A DNA stretch of 34,284 nucleotides from Verrucomicrobiota bacterium. GTDB lineage: Bacteria > Verrucomicrobiota > Verrucomicrobiia > Limisphaerales > UBA8199. The DNA lies in assembly GCA_012517205.1 (NCBI GenBank), contig JAAYVL010000180.1, positions 1 through 34,284 on the forward strand, written 5' to 3'. A program made the position numbers and the translations under genes. This document shows, in pieces, positions 23,114 through 31,131 of this stretch. Position 1 is the first letter of the stretch, and each line of letters begins with the position of its first letter. The notes below the pieces were generated by a model. The model ran no database searches, was not told the DNA's origin, and worked only from the letters and a program-made list of their open reading frames with translations.

Positions 23114-23467
23114 TTAAGCCGGTCGGCGGGCCGCGCTGAGTTCGCGCAGCCATTGTACTACCCGCCGGGATTCGCCCGCGCTGACTTTAACGCCCGCGCC
23201 CATATCCAACTGCCCAAAGATCGTGAAAGCGTTGCGCAGCTTGCGCCAGTAGGAGGTTTCGAGCACATCCGCCAGCATGAACAGGGTGACCTGCCGTTCT
23301 CGCTGGAATTGCACCAGGTGCGGCAGGTTGGCGTTGGAATAGGCGGGCAACAGGGTTTTTTTGCCTATCCGCAACTGTATGGCGGTGTTCGGCGCGGAGG
23401 CTCTTTCCGCCGGATAAACCACCGTGATGGGTTCGCCTTTTGTGCTTTGAATTTGAATGGCAGCCAT
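23114..23467 (-). CDS. Hypothetical 117-residue protein in pilin-like operon
   Basis: I do not recognise this family. From the ATG at 23467 the product is MAAIQIQSTKGEPITVV..., with no signal peptide and no transmembrane segment. The first half alternates like beta strands (ITVVYPAER, TAIQLRIGKKTLLPAY). The second half has hydrophobic helix-like stretches (VTLFMLADVLETSYWRKLRNAF) and ends in VVQWLRELSAARRPA. Codon usage matches its neighbours, and it is packed between the 211-residue gene (34 bases upstream) and the FGE-like gene (20 bases downstream), which supports it being real. The frame extends to 23542, but that longer start would overlap the previous gene by 41 bases. Confidence 0.6.
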   Translation of the reverse strand: MAAIQIQSTKGEPITVVYPAERASAPNTAIQLRIGKKTLLPAYSNANLPHLVQFQRERQVTLFMLADVLETSYWRKLRNAFTIFGQLDMGAGVKVSAGESRRVVQWLRELSAARRPA

Positions 23468-23501
23468 AGCGAAAGCGGGTTTGTAAGTGGGCGTGGGGGG
23501 A

Positions 23502-24137
23502 TCAGGTTTTGTCCGAGCGCGGGATGATCTCCAGCGGGCCATGCTCGTTCGAGCTAAAAGTCAGCAGGACCATTTCCAGGGCCGCCTGGCCGGCGAGGGC
23601 GTTCCGGGCATCCGCGTTTAAGATAAACTCCATTACGCCCGCCTTAAAGGGCACCTGCAAAATACGGATCAGACGGATGCCCACTTGCGGCTGCCGCTGT
23701 TGCAACTGAAACCCGGCGCCCTCATGCCCGTCCGCCCAGGCGGTGTAATCTTCCAGGTTGAGGGCGTCCGGATACTGGCTGGCGACCCTTTCTTTCAGCG
23801 TTTGCCGCAGTTCTGGCAGCGGGCGGGAGGGTGTGGTGAGCCGGACCGACAGATAATAGCTCCGATCCCGGCTCGCCAGAACTGGCGCGCCCTCCGGCGT
23901 CTCGTCCGGGCGCACTTCGGCCGGCAGCACGAAGGCAAATTCGTTCGCCCCCGCCCGGATGAACTGCCGGATGATTTGCTCATTCCCCACCATTTCCCCC
24001 GCCCGCAGCGTCATGGTTGCCTTGGCGGGCGGGGGATTGCTGGCCAGAGTTTGGGCGGCGGCGTTCCCCGCCAGCAGGGCGGCCAAGACCAGGAGAGCGG
24101 GCACTGGGCTGCAGTGCGGTAGTTTAGGGAGCGACAT
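23502..24137 (-). CDS. Hypothetical exported 211-residue protein in pilin-like operon
   Basis: The family is not recognised. The first 28 residues are a clear signal peptide (ALLVLAALLAGNAAAQ), so the mature protein is exported. The rest shows mixed alpha/beta character, with motifs such as GEMVGNEQIIRQFIRAGANEFAFVLPAEVRPDE, SYYLSVRLTTP and EFILNADARNALAGQAALEMVLLTFSS. There are no cysteines in the mature part and no obvious catalytic signature. Its start overlaps the end of the preceding pilin-like gene by 14 bases, so the two are probably translationally coupled. A role in pilus or pseudopilus function is inferred from position only. Confidence 0.7.
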   Translation of the reverse strand: MSLPKLPHCSPVPALLVLAALLAGNAAAQTLASNPPPAKATMTLRAGEMVGNEQIIRQFIRAGANEFAFVLPAEVRPDETPEGAPVLASRDRSYYLSVRLTTPSRPLPELRQTLKERVASQYPDALNLEDYTAWADGHEGAGFQLQQRQPQVGIRLIRILQVPFKAGVMEFILNADARNALAGQAALEMVLLTFSSNEHGPLEIIPRSDKT

Positions 24138-25923
24138 TGTAGGTGACGGTGTTGGGCGGCGGCGCCGCCCAGTTGAGGCGGATCAGGACCATCGCGCAAG
24201 GAATGCCGGGCGGCTGCTTGTAGGGGTCCAGGTAGTTCAGATCGTAGCTGAAATTGCGGGTGGGCGGATCGTAATAGGTGCCGGGATTAACAAACTGGCG
24301 GGTTGCCACTTCACTGTTGAACAGCTTCAAAATGGCGGTGTTGAGCGTCAGGACGCGGCCGCCGACATTCCAGTCTTCCAGCAGCCGGGGCAGGTTATGC
24401 ACTCCGCCGCTGAACTGCGAAGCGGATGGGCCGGTGGAGGGCACGGTTCCCGTCAGAATGGCCGCATTCACAGTGGTGCTGCTGGGGACGCGCGTCGTGT
24501 ATCTGCTGCTGCTCTTGCTGTCCAGCCAGGTGGGAGAGAGGATGGTCAGCGCGTCGCTCATGATGGCGGCAGGCACCGAGGCGGTCGTATTGGTGGTGCC
24601 GCGATAGGCGGCGTTGGGGCAATTATAATGCCCGTGCATGTAGAGAGGGTTGGGGGTGGCGACGCTCCAGCCCAAACCGCCATTTTCGGGCAAGCTGTCG
24701 CCTTTGGTCAGCCGCACGGCGTTCATTTGCGAGGAGGTGACGGTGCGGTTATCCGCCACGTAAAGGATGGTTGGGTAGGCGCCATTAGCGGCGGGAAATT
24801 TGCTCTGAATGGCCACGTTGGTCTGGATCCATTGTTTGTATCTCCCCACATCAATTTCGGTCACCTTGACGGTCTTGTTCTCCCGCTGGTCGGTGAAGGT
24901 TTTGTCCGTCGTCAGGAACGGAAAGTTGGTTGCCAGCGCCGTTGGGGTAATATTCGAGGTCAGATACAGCGGGTTGGGATCGGCCCCGGGCACTTCATAG
25001 TTGATGCTCTGCTGCAGCTTCATCATCACACTGTTGTTGGTGATGATCAGCGCGGTCTGGGCCTTGTTAAAGAAGCGGGATCGCCCATCGTAGCTCAATG
25101 GGCTCAGCCCGTTCGGCGGCATCTCTAGCATGTCATGCACATTGGTCATGCCAATTTCCAGGCTGACATTGGGCACGTTGGTGCGATAGGGCGGGATGCC
25201 GTTGTAGGTGCCTTTATGATTCCATCTGGGCCCCTGTCCGTTCCAAGCGGGTGAAGAAATGGTGCCGGTGCTGGTCACGGTGCCGTTGAAGGTGAGCGAT
25301 GCGCTGGTGCCGGTGTAGATGGAGCCGTTGGCATGGACCCGGCCGTTCACGACCATCGTGGCGCACGTGCTGAATTCCAGCAACCCGTTGTAGAAGATTG
25401 CGTAGTGGGTCAGCGGCACCAGGGCCAGCAGGACATCCACCTGCGCGGTGCCGGTCACCACGCCGTCGGTTGCCTGCCGCGCATTGGATATGATGCGGTA
25501 GATGGGGGCATACATGGTGCTCAAGCCGGGATACTGGGACGGCAGGGGCCCGGAGAAGGTGTTGGTGAGCAGCGTCACGTAGGTGCGATTGGCATTCCCC
25601 TGGCCATCGGAGAACGCGAATTGCGTCCAGAAGGAATCCTCGTCCGGGATGCTGTTCCGGTAGAGATTGATGTTCGCCGCAACCGCGCCCGGGCCGTAGT
25701 TCTGGAAGTCGTGCCCCATGCGGGCCACCACTTTTTCCACGGCGGCTTCCGCCGCGTTGGACGCCACACTGTACTCGTTGCTGCGGTCGTTCATCTTGGC
25801 GTTGGTCAACGAACGGTTCAAGGTGCCCGCCAGCACCAGCGACGCAATGCCGGTGGCCGTCAACACCATCAGCAGCGCATAGCCGTTGCGGCGCGCGCGG
25901 GTGGCATTTGTTTGCATATTCAT
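24124..25923 (-). CDS. Large pilin-like protein (PilX/GspK-like)
   Basis: The 599-residue product starts with a short basic leader (RARRNG) followed by YALLMVLTATGIASLVLAGT, the shape of a class III signal cleaved by prepilin peptidase after Gly. The residue at mature position 5 is Met, not the Glu found in ordinary pilins. Lack of Glu5 is a known trait of the GspK tip pseudopilin, and the large size fits K-like tip subunits. An amphipathic coiled region follows (NEYSVASNAAEAAVEKVVARM), as in PilX proteins. The remaining ~520 residues are Asn/Thr-rich and probably a secreted beta-rich domain. A good ribosome-binding site (AAAAGGA, 5 bases before ATG) supports the start. It lies 19 bases after the J-like gene. 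Confidence 0.75.
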   Translation of the reverse strand: MNMQTNATRARRNGYALLMVLTATGIASLVLAGTLNRSLTNAKMNDRSNEYSVASNAAEAAVEKVVARMGHDFQNYGPGAVAANINLYRNSIPDEDSFWTQFAFSDGQGNANRTYVTLLTNTFSGPLPSQYPGLSTMYAPIYRIISNARQATDGVVTGTAQVDVLLALVPLTHYAIFYNGLLEFSTCATMVVNGRVHANGSIYTGTSASLTFNGTVTSTGTISSPAWNGQGPRWNHKGTYNGIPPYRTNVPNVSLEIGMTNVHDMLEMPPNGLSPLSYDGRSRFFNKAQTALIITNNSVMMKLQQSINYEVPGADPNPLYLTSNITPTALATNFPFLTTDKTFTDQRENKTVKVTEIDVGRYKQWIQTNVAIQSKFPAANGAYPTILYVADNRTVTSSQMNAVRLTKGDSLPENGGLGWSVATPNPLYMHGHYNCPNAAYRGTTNTTASVPAAIMSDALTILSPTWLDSKSSSRYTTRVPSSTTVNAAILTGTVPSTGPSASQFSGGVHNLPRLLEDWNVGGRVLTLNTAILKLFNSEVATRQFVNPGTYYDPPTRNFSYDLNYLDPYKQPPGIPCAMVLIRLNWAAPPPNTVTYNVAP

Positions 25924-25942
25924 GAGCGTCCTTTTCGTGGGG

Positions 25943-26572
25943 TCAGGGCCCGTCCGGCACGTGGGGGGTCGCCTGTAATTCTATCCGGTAATAATCGTAA
26001 AGCTGGCCGGGGCCGATCTTCGTGATGGGGTATTGGTACTGATGAAACTGCATCACCACGTTGATTACGCCTTTGTGGGTCAGGTCCGTCTGGTTCTCGC
26101 CCCGATAATCCGTGGCCTGGAAATACATGGTATTGGTCAGGTATGCCGCCATGCACTTGAGGGCAGCGCTCCCGCTGTGGCCGCGGTAGAGCTTGCAGGC
26201 GTTGGTGTCGAAGTAATACAGGTAGTAGCTGTTGGTATTGATCGTCATGCTCAGCTTGAGCGCGTTCCCCTTTTGATTGTCGCCCAGCGGGATGGGGGTA
26301 AACGAACCCAGACTGCCGTTGCCAATCTGCCATACCTTGGCGGCGCGGATGTCGTTGCACAGCTCATTGAAGCTCAGGCGGGCGAGCTCGGTTGCCCCGA
26401 TCTTGCTGTTGACCAACTGGTCCTGCCGCATCCCGAACATCTGGCAGTAAACGAATCCCATTATCGCCAGGCTGAAGACCGCCGAAGAGACCAGCAGCTC
26501 CGACAACGTGAACCCGGCCCGCCGGCGCCGCGGCGGCTCGGCCGTTCCCCTCCAGATTGCGGGCATCTTCAT
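25943..26572 (-). CDS. Prepilin-like protein (PilW/GspJ-like)
   Basis: This 209-residue protein carries the class III signal RRRRAG|FTLSELLVSSAVFSLAIMGFVYCQ, with Glu at mature position 5, so it should be processed by prepilin peptidase. A PilW/GspJ-like N-terminal helix continues (LVNSKIGATELARLSFNELCNDIRAAK), followed by a beta-rich globular part with cysteines near CKLYRGHSGSAALKC. The ATG at 26572 overlaps the stop of the preceding I/V-like gene (ATGA). The frame is open further upstream to 26662, but the overlap start keeps a normal-length leader. It is the middle gene of three consecutive pilin-like genes; ordering against GspI and GspK supports the J-like reading. Confidence 0.8.
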   Translation of the reverse strand: MKMPAIWRGTAEPPRRRRAGFTLSELLVSSAVFSLAIMGFVYCQMFGMRQDQLVNSKIGATELARLSFNELCNDIRAAKVWQIGNGSLGSFTPIPLGDNQKGNALKLSMTINTNSYYLYYFDTNACKLYRGHSGSAALKCMAAYLTNTMYFQATDYRGENQTDLTHKGVINVVMQFHQYQYPITKIGPGQLYDYYRIELQATPHVPDGP

Positions 26573-27195
26573 AAGCTGCTCACATCGCGGTTGTCCGGCC
26601 CGAAATAGCTCGCCGTCTGATTGGTGAACAATCGCGTGCTGTTTCCCATCGGGAAGCGCCAAACCGTGTCCACCATCACCATATGCACATGCACGTTGGT
26701 CAAACCCGTCACGCTCAGCAGTTTCACGGTTACGAAATTCGTCGCGACCACGACGTTCGTTCCCGACCGGGGAATATCCAGCACCCGAGATGTCCAGCCT
26801 TTGCCGGTTCGGGTGATTTTATTATAGCTCCACCCATTGAGATTCAGGTTGGTCAGTTCGTTCTTGTCGATCGAATAATCCCATACGGCCGAGCGAGCCT
26901 GCTCGATTTGGTGAATCCCGATGGCTTGCGCCGCCAGCGAATAGCCGGACCACTCGGCTTTTCGGGCGGCCTGGACGTAGGCCATCAATATGCCGCCGAA
27001 GACCAGGGCGATAATTGCCAGGGAGATTACGACCTCGGTCAAAGTAAATCCCCGCGAGGCCGGGATTCGCTTTCCGCCCCGCAGCGCCGCCCTCGCGGGC
27101 GCTATCCACAAGGGCTGGGCGCGGTTCGCGCCGCCGATTAATCCTGCGCCGGCGTGATTCGCAGGCTTCCGTTGTAGTTCGGAGACGTGTGGCAT
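26569..27195 (-). CDS. Prepilin-like protein (PilV/GspI-like)
   Basis: This 208-residue protein has an unusually long leader before the class III cleavage site, RIPASRG|FTLTEVVISLAIIALVFGGILMAYVQ, with Glu at mature position 5. The helix then continues with AARKAEWSGYSLAAQAIGIHQIEQARSAVWDY, similar to PilV/GspI proteins, and ends in a compact beta-rich part. It is the first gene of the probable operon. The chosen ATG at 27195 gives about 48 residues of leader; the true start may be internal, but no internal ATG lies before the GFTLTE motif. A sigma-54-type promoter candidate lies about 127 bases upstream. Confidence 0.8.
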   Translation of the reverse strand: MPHVSELQRKPANHAGAGLIGGANRAQPLWIAPARAALRGGKRIPASRGFTLTEVVISLAIIALVFGGILMAYVQAARKAEWSGYSLAAQAIGIHQIEQARSAVWDYSIDKNELTNLNLNGWSYNKITRTGKGWTSRVLDIPRSGTNVVVATNFVTVKLLSVTGLTNVHVHMVMVDTVWRFPMGNSTRLFTNQTASYFGPDNRDVSSL

Positions 27196-27660
27196 GGGCA
27201 ACTTGTTTCTCTTAAGCCGGAGCGGGCGCAAAGGGGTGCGCACGGCCCGCTCTACCCGGGCCGGCTGCACTGGTCACCTTCATCCTGTTAGCCGCGCGGC
27301 AATTCATCGTACTTGCCGGGCAGCATGAATGGTGCCGGTTTGCGCTATTCCGTCCCGAACCGGGTGCTGCCCGTTTACTGAATGACGGCGGCGAAGGTGT
27401 GTGTTTTCAGCGCGGGAAAAGTGAGGCCGACACCAAACCCATCGCCCGGGCCAACCCGGACCGCAGCGAGCGTCTGTCCAGTACGAGAAATGGCTGCCTT
27501 AAAATAAGACACCCCGCAGATTTGCCGGTCAATGGTTGATGCCGGCCGGACGGCGTATCCAGGCTGCGCCGGTCCGCCAATGGTTTTCCTTAACTGGCAA
27601 GCCGTGATTGAGTAGCCCGCCTCGCCACGCCAAGTCTTTCGGTGCTCCTGCGCCCTTTAT
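27196..27660. other. Intergenic region between sugar kinase and pilin-like operon
   Basis: These 465 bases should contain the promoter of the pilin-like operon; the sigma-54-type match is listed separately. On the minus strand a stop-free frame of about 91 codons (27379-27654) lacks any ATG; it could be decayed coding sequence but is not called as a gene. No terminator with a clear T tract was found for the sugar kinase gene. Confidence 0.4.
27322..27337 (-). promoter_or_regulatory. Candidate sigma-54 (-24/-12) promoter
   Basis: Read on the minus strand the site is CGGCACCATTCATGCT. It has the essential GG and GC dinucleotides ten bases apart and matches the TGGCAC-N5-TTGCW consensus except for the first T, the purine after CAC and one T of TTGC. 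It lies about 127 bases before the first pilin-like gene. An NtrC-family activator is encoded at 31132-32505. Pattern match only; no enhancer repeats were identified upstream. Confidence 0.45.
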
Positions 27661-28614
27661 TCAAAAAAAGCCGGGCGAGCGGGCTGGCAGCGGTTCTACC
27701 GACACTTGCGCCGCCAGGCGCTCGACGTCGGCGCGGTGGACTTCGCCGGCCATTAACGTCAGGGCGTTGGCGGTGCCGGCGGCGGCGCCCCAGCGGCAGG
27801 CTTCACCAAGGTTTTCCCCTCGCACCAACCGCCAGGCCAAACCGGCCGTGAAGGCATCGCCCGAGCCGATGGGATTCGTCGTCTTAACCTGCGGGGCTTG
27901 GATTTTCCAGCCGTTTTGGCCATCATACGCCAGCGTTGGGCCCTGGCCGGATGTGACAACCACGCGGAGCGCGCCGCGCTTGCACAGTTCCTGCATGCCG
28001 GCGATGACGGCGGCTTCGTCGGGGAGTTCCCGCCCCAGGGTGGCCGCCAGTTCCAGCCGGTTGGGTTTTACCAGGTCCGGGCCGGCCTTGAGCGCCTCGG
28101 CAAGCGCGGCACCCTGCGCGTCCACGATCGCCAGCGCCCCGTTTGCGCGGGCGATTTGGGTGCCGTGAAAGTAAAGATCGGCTGGCCCGCCCGGGGTGAT
28201 GCTGCCCGACATCACAATGGCGCGGGCGCCGCGGGCGCGGCGTCGGAGGATGTCCAGGAGCGCGGCATAATCCGCCGTTGATACCGGTTGGCCTTCTTCG
28301 ACCAGTTCGGTAATGGTGCCGGCGGCCTGGTCAAGGAGCGTGGTGCACTGGCGCGTGCGGGCGGAGACGTTGACGAAATCCGCCGCGATGTTCTGCGCGG
28401 CCAGCAATGCCCGCACTTCCGCCCCGCGGTCGCCGCCGAGGAAACCAACGGCGACCGGTTGTTCGCCCAACGCCTTCAGCGTCTTGGCGACATTGACCGA
28501 TTTGCCCGCCGCGCCGTCGAGGGTTGTCACGGCGCGATTTACGGCGTCCAGCGTGAGCCGGTGAAAGACCATCACCCGTTGCGCCGCCGGGGTGGTTCCG
28601 AGGCAGAGGATCAT
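27661..28614 (-). CDS. PfkB-family sugar kinase (1-phosphofructokinase-like)
   Basis: This is a ribokinase/PfkB-fold kinase of the FruK/LacC group, which phosphorylates sugar phosphates such as fructose 1-phosphate or tagatose 6-phosphate. The 317-residue product shows the N-terminal CLGTTPAAQRVMVF strand, the glycine-rich DGAAGKSVNVAKTLKALG region, the substrate-side VMSGSITPGGP, the DLVKPNRLELA segment typical of this subgroup, and the C-terminal TNPIGSGDAFTAG motif with the catalytic Asp. The usual GGKG of the first motif reads GAAGK. No PTS or fructose genes are near, so the physiological sugar is uncertain. No ribosome-binding site precedes the ATG. The gap to the upstream DUF5069 gene is 195 bases. 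Confidence 0.88.
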   Translation of the reverse strand: MILCLGTTPAAQRVMVFHRLTLDAVNRAVTTLDGAAGKSVNVAKTLKALGEQPVAVGFLGGDRGAEVRALLAAQNIAADFVNVSARTRQCTTLLDQAAGTITELVEEGQPVSTADYAALLDILRRRARGARAIVMSGSITPGGPADLYFHGTQIARANGALAIVDAQGAALAEALKAGPDLVKPNRLELAATLGRELPDEAAVIAGMQELCKRGALRVVVTSGQGPTLAYDGQNGWKIQAPQVKTTNPIGSGDAFTAGLAWRLVRGENLGEACRWGAAAGTANALTLMAGEVHRADVERLAAQVSVEPLPARSPGFF

Positions 28615-28809
28615 AACGGGTTCAGAGTGCGGAAACTTGAGGAGGAGCGCAAGCCGGGGACGGTGGCTATGGCGTTATCGGCCGAGGCTGGGACAGTGAT
28701 TGCCCGGGGCAGGGGCCGCGCCGGTCGGATCGGCGCGCGGTGGCAGGCTAACGGCGCTTTCGCCACGGATTGACGGGTGCCGGGGCGGTGCCGCAGGCTG
28801 GCGTAGCTG

Positions 28810-29235
28810 CTAAATCCGCTTTTCGTCGGCGTCAATGAAATCCACAAAGTTCTGAATGTCCTCGCGGTGGGCGAGTCCGGCCTGTTCTTTGCGCAATTTC
28901 AGGAGCGCCTGCATTTGGGCATCATCCTTTCGGGGATAGTTGAGCATTTGCTCGCGGTGCGCGGCTTTGACCGATTCGGGCTTTAACACATTCTGGCGCA
29001 CCCAGTCGCAGACCTCGCCATCCGTGATTCGGGCGCGCACCACCTCGATGAACTGTTGGGCTTCGACGCCGGCGGTTTCCAGCCATAGGGCGTCGAAGCC
29101 TTTGCAGAAGTTGGGCTGGTAGTCCGGATGCAGCTTACCGGCCAGGTGGAGCCGGGTCTTGTCAATAAACCGCGGCAGGTGCATCCAGCCGCACATTACT
29201 TCGCGGGGACTTCGAGGATAGATGATCTCGCTCAT
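28810..29235 (-). CDS. DUF5069 family protein
   Basis: This 141-residue cytoplasmic protein matches the DUF5069 pattern: YPRSPREVMCGWMHLPRFIDKTRLHLAGKL near the N-terminus, DYQPNFCKGFDALWLE in the middle, a helical segment with ITDGEVCDWVRQNV, and a C-terminal part ending NFVDFIDADEKRI. The family is common in Verrucomicrobiota and relatives; its function is not known to me. There is no signal peptide or membrane helix. The promoter candidate just upstream would place transcription start at or next to the ATG, so the mRNA may be leaderless. It is followed by the sugar kinase on the same strand. Confidence 0.82.
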   Translation of the reverse strand: MSEIIYPRSPREVMCGWMHLPRFIDKTRLHLAGKLHPDYQPNFCKGFDALWLETAGVEAQQFIEVVRARITDGEVCDWVRQNVLKPESVKAAHREQMLNYPRKDDAQMQALLKLRKEQAGLAHREDIQNFVDFIDADEKRI

Positions 29236-29241
29236 GGGTTT

Positions 29242-29270
29242 ATCATCAGGGTTCGGTTCGCGGCTGTCAA
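29242..29270 (-). promoter_or_regulatory. Sigma-70-type promoter for the DUF5069 gene
   Basis: On the minus strand a perfect TTGACA (29270-29265) is followed after 17 bases by GATGAT (29247-29242), four of six matches to TATAAT. The -10 box ends only 6 bases before the ATG at 29235, so the start of transcription should fall at about the start codon. A CGCGG/CCGCG inverted repeat (29259-29275) overlaps the -35 box and could be an operator. Confidence 0.5.
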
Positions 29271-29290
29271 CCGCGTCCAGAAAAAGGAGC

Positions 29291-31129
29291 CTACGGTTTT
29301 CGCCAGCGTTGCCAGTCCGTCAGCACCAATTGTTCGGGCAGCCAGCCGGATTGCGATTCGCTGAGCGGGAAATATCCCGGGACCCTCTTCTGCAGCAGGC
29401 TTTCCAGGATGAAATTGCCCCAGCTCTGATCCCCCGCACGGATCCACTGGCTCAGGAAGCGGGCGTCCATGGTTCGCGGGGTCAGGTAGAGGGCATTAAT
29501 GGGTTTGTAATAATCGTTAATGGCAAAGAAACTCTCGCCGGAGCCCGCGTCCCGAGAGTCCGCAGTGCATTTTAGCGTCAGCCAGACACATTGCCGCTGA
29601 CCGTACCAGGCCACGGCCCAGGGGATATCGCTCATCACCAGCTCCTTTTCCTTCATCCAGCCGGCGATCGTCTGGATGGCGGGCGGGTAGTAGGGCGGGT
29701 AGGCGACGGGATTCGTCTTGGGCGGCAGGAAAACGAACAACATCGGCAGGCAGACGGCCAGGCTGAAGAGGGCCATCACGAGATAGCGCATCTGGGGGAA
29801 CGGCAACGGGATTCGCTCCAGCAGCAGAAAGAAAAGGCTGACGCCGTAAATCAACACCAGGGGCGCGACCAGCACTAGCAGGTTCTCGGAATTGATCTCG
29901 GGGACGTCTTCCGAAAGCTGAGTGCGCCCCAAAGCCTGCGCCAGGCATAGCACCACCACGCACCCCAGCAGGAAGTAGCGCATGCGTTGAGTGGAAGGAT
30001 TATTAAAGCCAATGAGCAGCCCCACCAGAAAGAAGGCGCTAACCCAACTGCCCCCGAGCCGGGGTAGATCGCTGGTGACGATTTGGCGGAGGTTGTTGTT
30101 GAGTTTGAGCCAGAAGGCCATCAGGTAGAGGCGGCTGAAGTCCGGCTCCAGGGAGCGTTGGAGCCGGTATTCAGGGGACAGCATGGTGGTTTCCACGACG
30201 GAGTACGTGGCAGTGCCAAAGGGAGCTCCGCTGAGGTCATAGTTCCGAGCCATCCACGGTGTCATGATGGCCGCAAATACCGCCAGAGTGGTCAGGGTCA
30301 GCACGATTCGCCGCTGGCCGCCATACAGAATCAGGAATACCAGGACGGGAAGGATGAGCCAGCCAAACGCGTAGCGCGTCAGCCCACCGATGCCGGTCAT
30401 TGCACCGGCCAGCCCGGCCAGAATGAATACACCATACCGCCCCCAGCGGGGAGCGCGCACTTCGTGTTCAAGCAGCACGATGCTCCAGACCAGCCCCAGG
30501 AAAATGAGCAGCAGCAGCAGCGTGGACAGTCCCGATACGCTGAACCGCCAGAACAGTTCCGTCCCCAGCAACAGCACCGCCGAGAGCCAGGCCACCCCGG
30601 AGTCAAACAGGTGGCGGGCCAGAAAAAACACCACCGGGATGGCCGCCAGGAACAGGAGCTGATTGAACAGGGTAATCAGGAAGTCCGGTTTATAGCGCCA
30701 GAACCGCCCGCTATCGCTCCAGAAAGGCTGGGTGGTGGACACGGCGTAATCCGGGCGCAACAACTTCAGCAGTCCCGCCAGCACCACCGGGTAGCCGGGC
30801 GGGTTGGCCAGGTCCGGGTGCATTCCTTTGAGATGGGCCGGGTCGGCGACTTCCCCGAGCTTGGGCATTTCCCCTTTTTCCTGGGCGCGCTTTTTAAGCA
30901 GGTAGATGCTGAAGGGCCGGATGAAAAGCGTCGTATAGCCCTTGCCTTCGGCCAGGTTGCGCGCCACTTGCGCCGCGTCCATCGCTTCCTGGGTGGCCAT
31001 ATTCTTGTAGCCGCGCCAATTATAAATCACCCCCAGCAAAACGATGGTCATCAGGGCCGGCAGGATGCGCAAATAGCGCATGCCGCCGCCGATCTCCAGT
31101 TTATGCAGTAAGTCTTGTAAGAACGGCAT
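29291..31129 (-). CDS. GT39-type membrane glycosyltransferase
   Basis: This 612-residue integral membrane protein resembles dolichyl/polyprenyl-phosphate-sugar transferases (PMT/ArnT-like, GT-C fold), which add sugars from a lipid carrier to proteins or lipids on the outer face of the inner membrane. It has an N-terminal transmembrane helix, then the first outer loop with TQEAMDAAQVARNLAEGKGYTT, where acidic residues sit as in the family's catalytic loop. Roughly eleven more hydrophobic helices follow (for example LLLLLIFLGLVWSIVLL and YLVMALFSLAVCLPMLFVFL), and a soluble C-terminal part of about 120 residues. It begins 2 bases after the NtrC-type regulator's stop, so the two genes are very likely one transcript. 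The acceptor is unknown. Confidence 0.78.
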   Translation of the reverse strand: MPFLQDLLHKLEIGGGMRYLRILPALMTIVLLGVIYNWRGYKNMATQEAMDAAQVARNLAEGKGYTTLFIRPFSIYLLKKRAQEKGEMPKLGEVADPAHLKGMHPDLANPPGYPVVLAGLLKLLRPDYAVSTTQPFWSDSGRFWRYKPDFLITLFNQLLFLAAIPVVFFLARHLFDSGVAWLSAVLLLGTELFWRFSVSGLSTLLLLLIFLGLVWSIVLLEHEVRAPRWGRYGVFILAGLAGAMTGIGGLTRYAFGWLILPVLVFLILYGGQRRIVLTLTTLAVFAAIMTPWMARNYDLSGAPFGTATYSVVETTMLSPEYRLQRSLEPDFSRLYLMAFWLKLNNNLRQIVTSDLPRLGGSWVSAFFLVGLLIGFNNPSTQRMRYFLLGCVVVLCLAQALGRTQLSEDVPEINSENLLVLVAPLVLIYGVSLFFLLLERIPLPFPQMRYLVMALFSLAVCLPMLFVFLPPKTNPVAYPPYYPPAIQTIAGWMKEKELVMSDIPWAVAWYGQRQCVWLTLKCTADSRDAGSGESFFAINDYYKPINALYLTPRTMDARFLSQWIRAGDQSWGNFILESLLQKRVPGYFPLSESQSGWLPEQLVLTDWQRWRKP

Positions 31130-31131
31130 AT

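Noticed and set aside
27379-27654. Stop-free minus-strand frame of about 91 codons ending in a plausible-looking C-terminus
   Set aside because: No ATG anywhere in it, no family match by eye, and it sits in the presumed promoter region; it may be a decayed gene end, but this cannot be supported.
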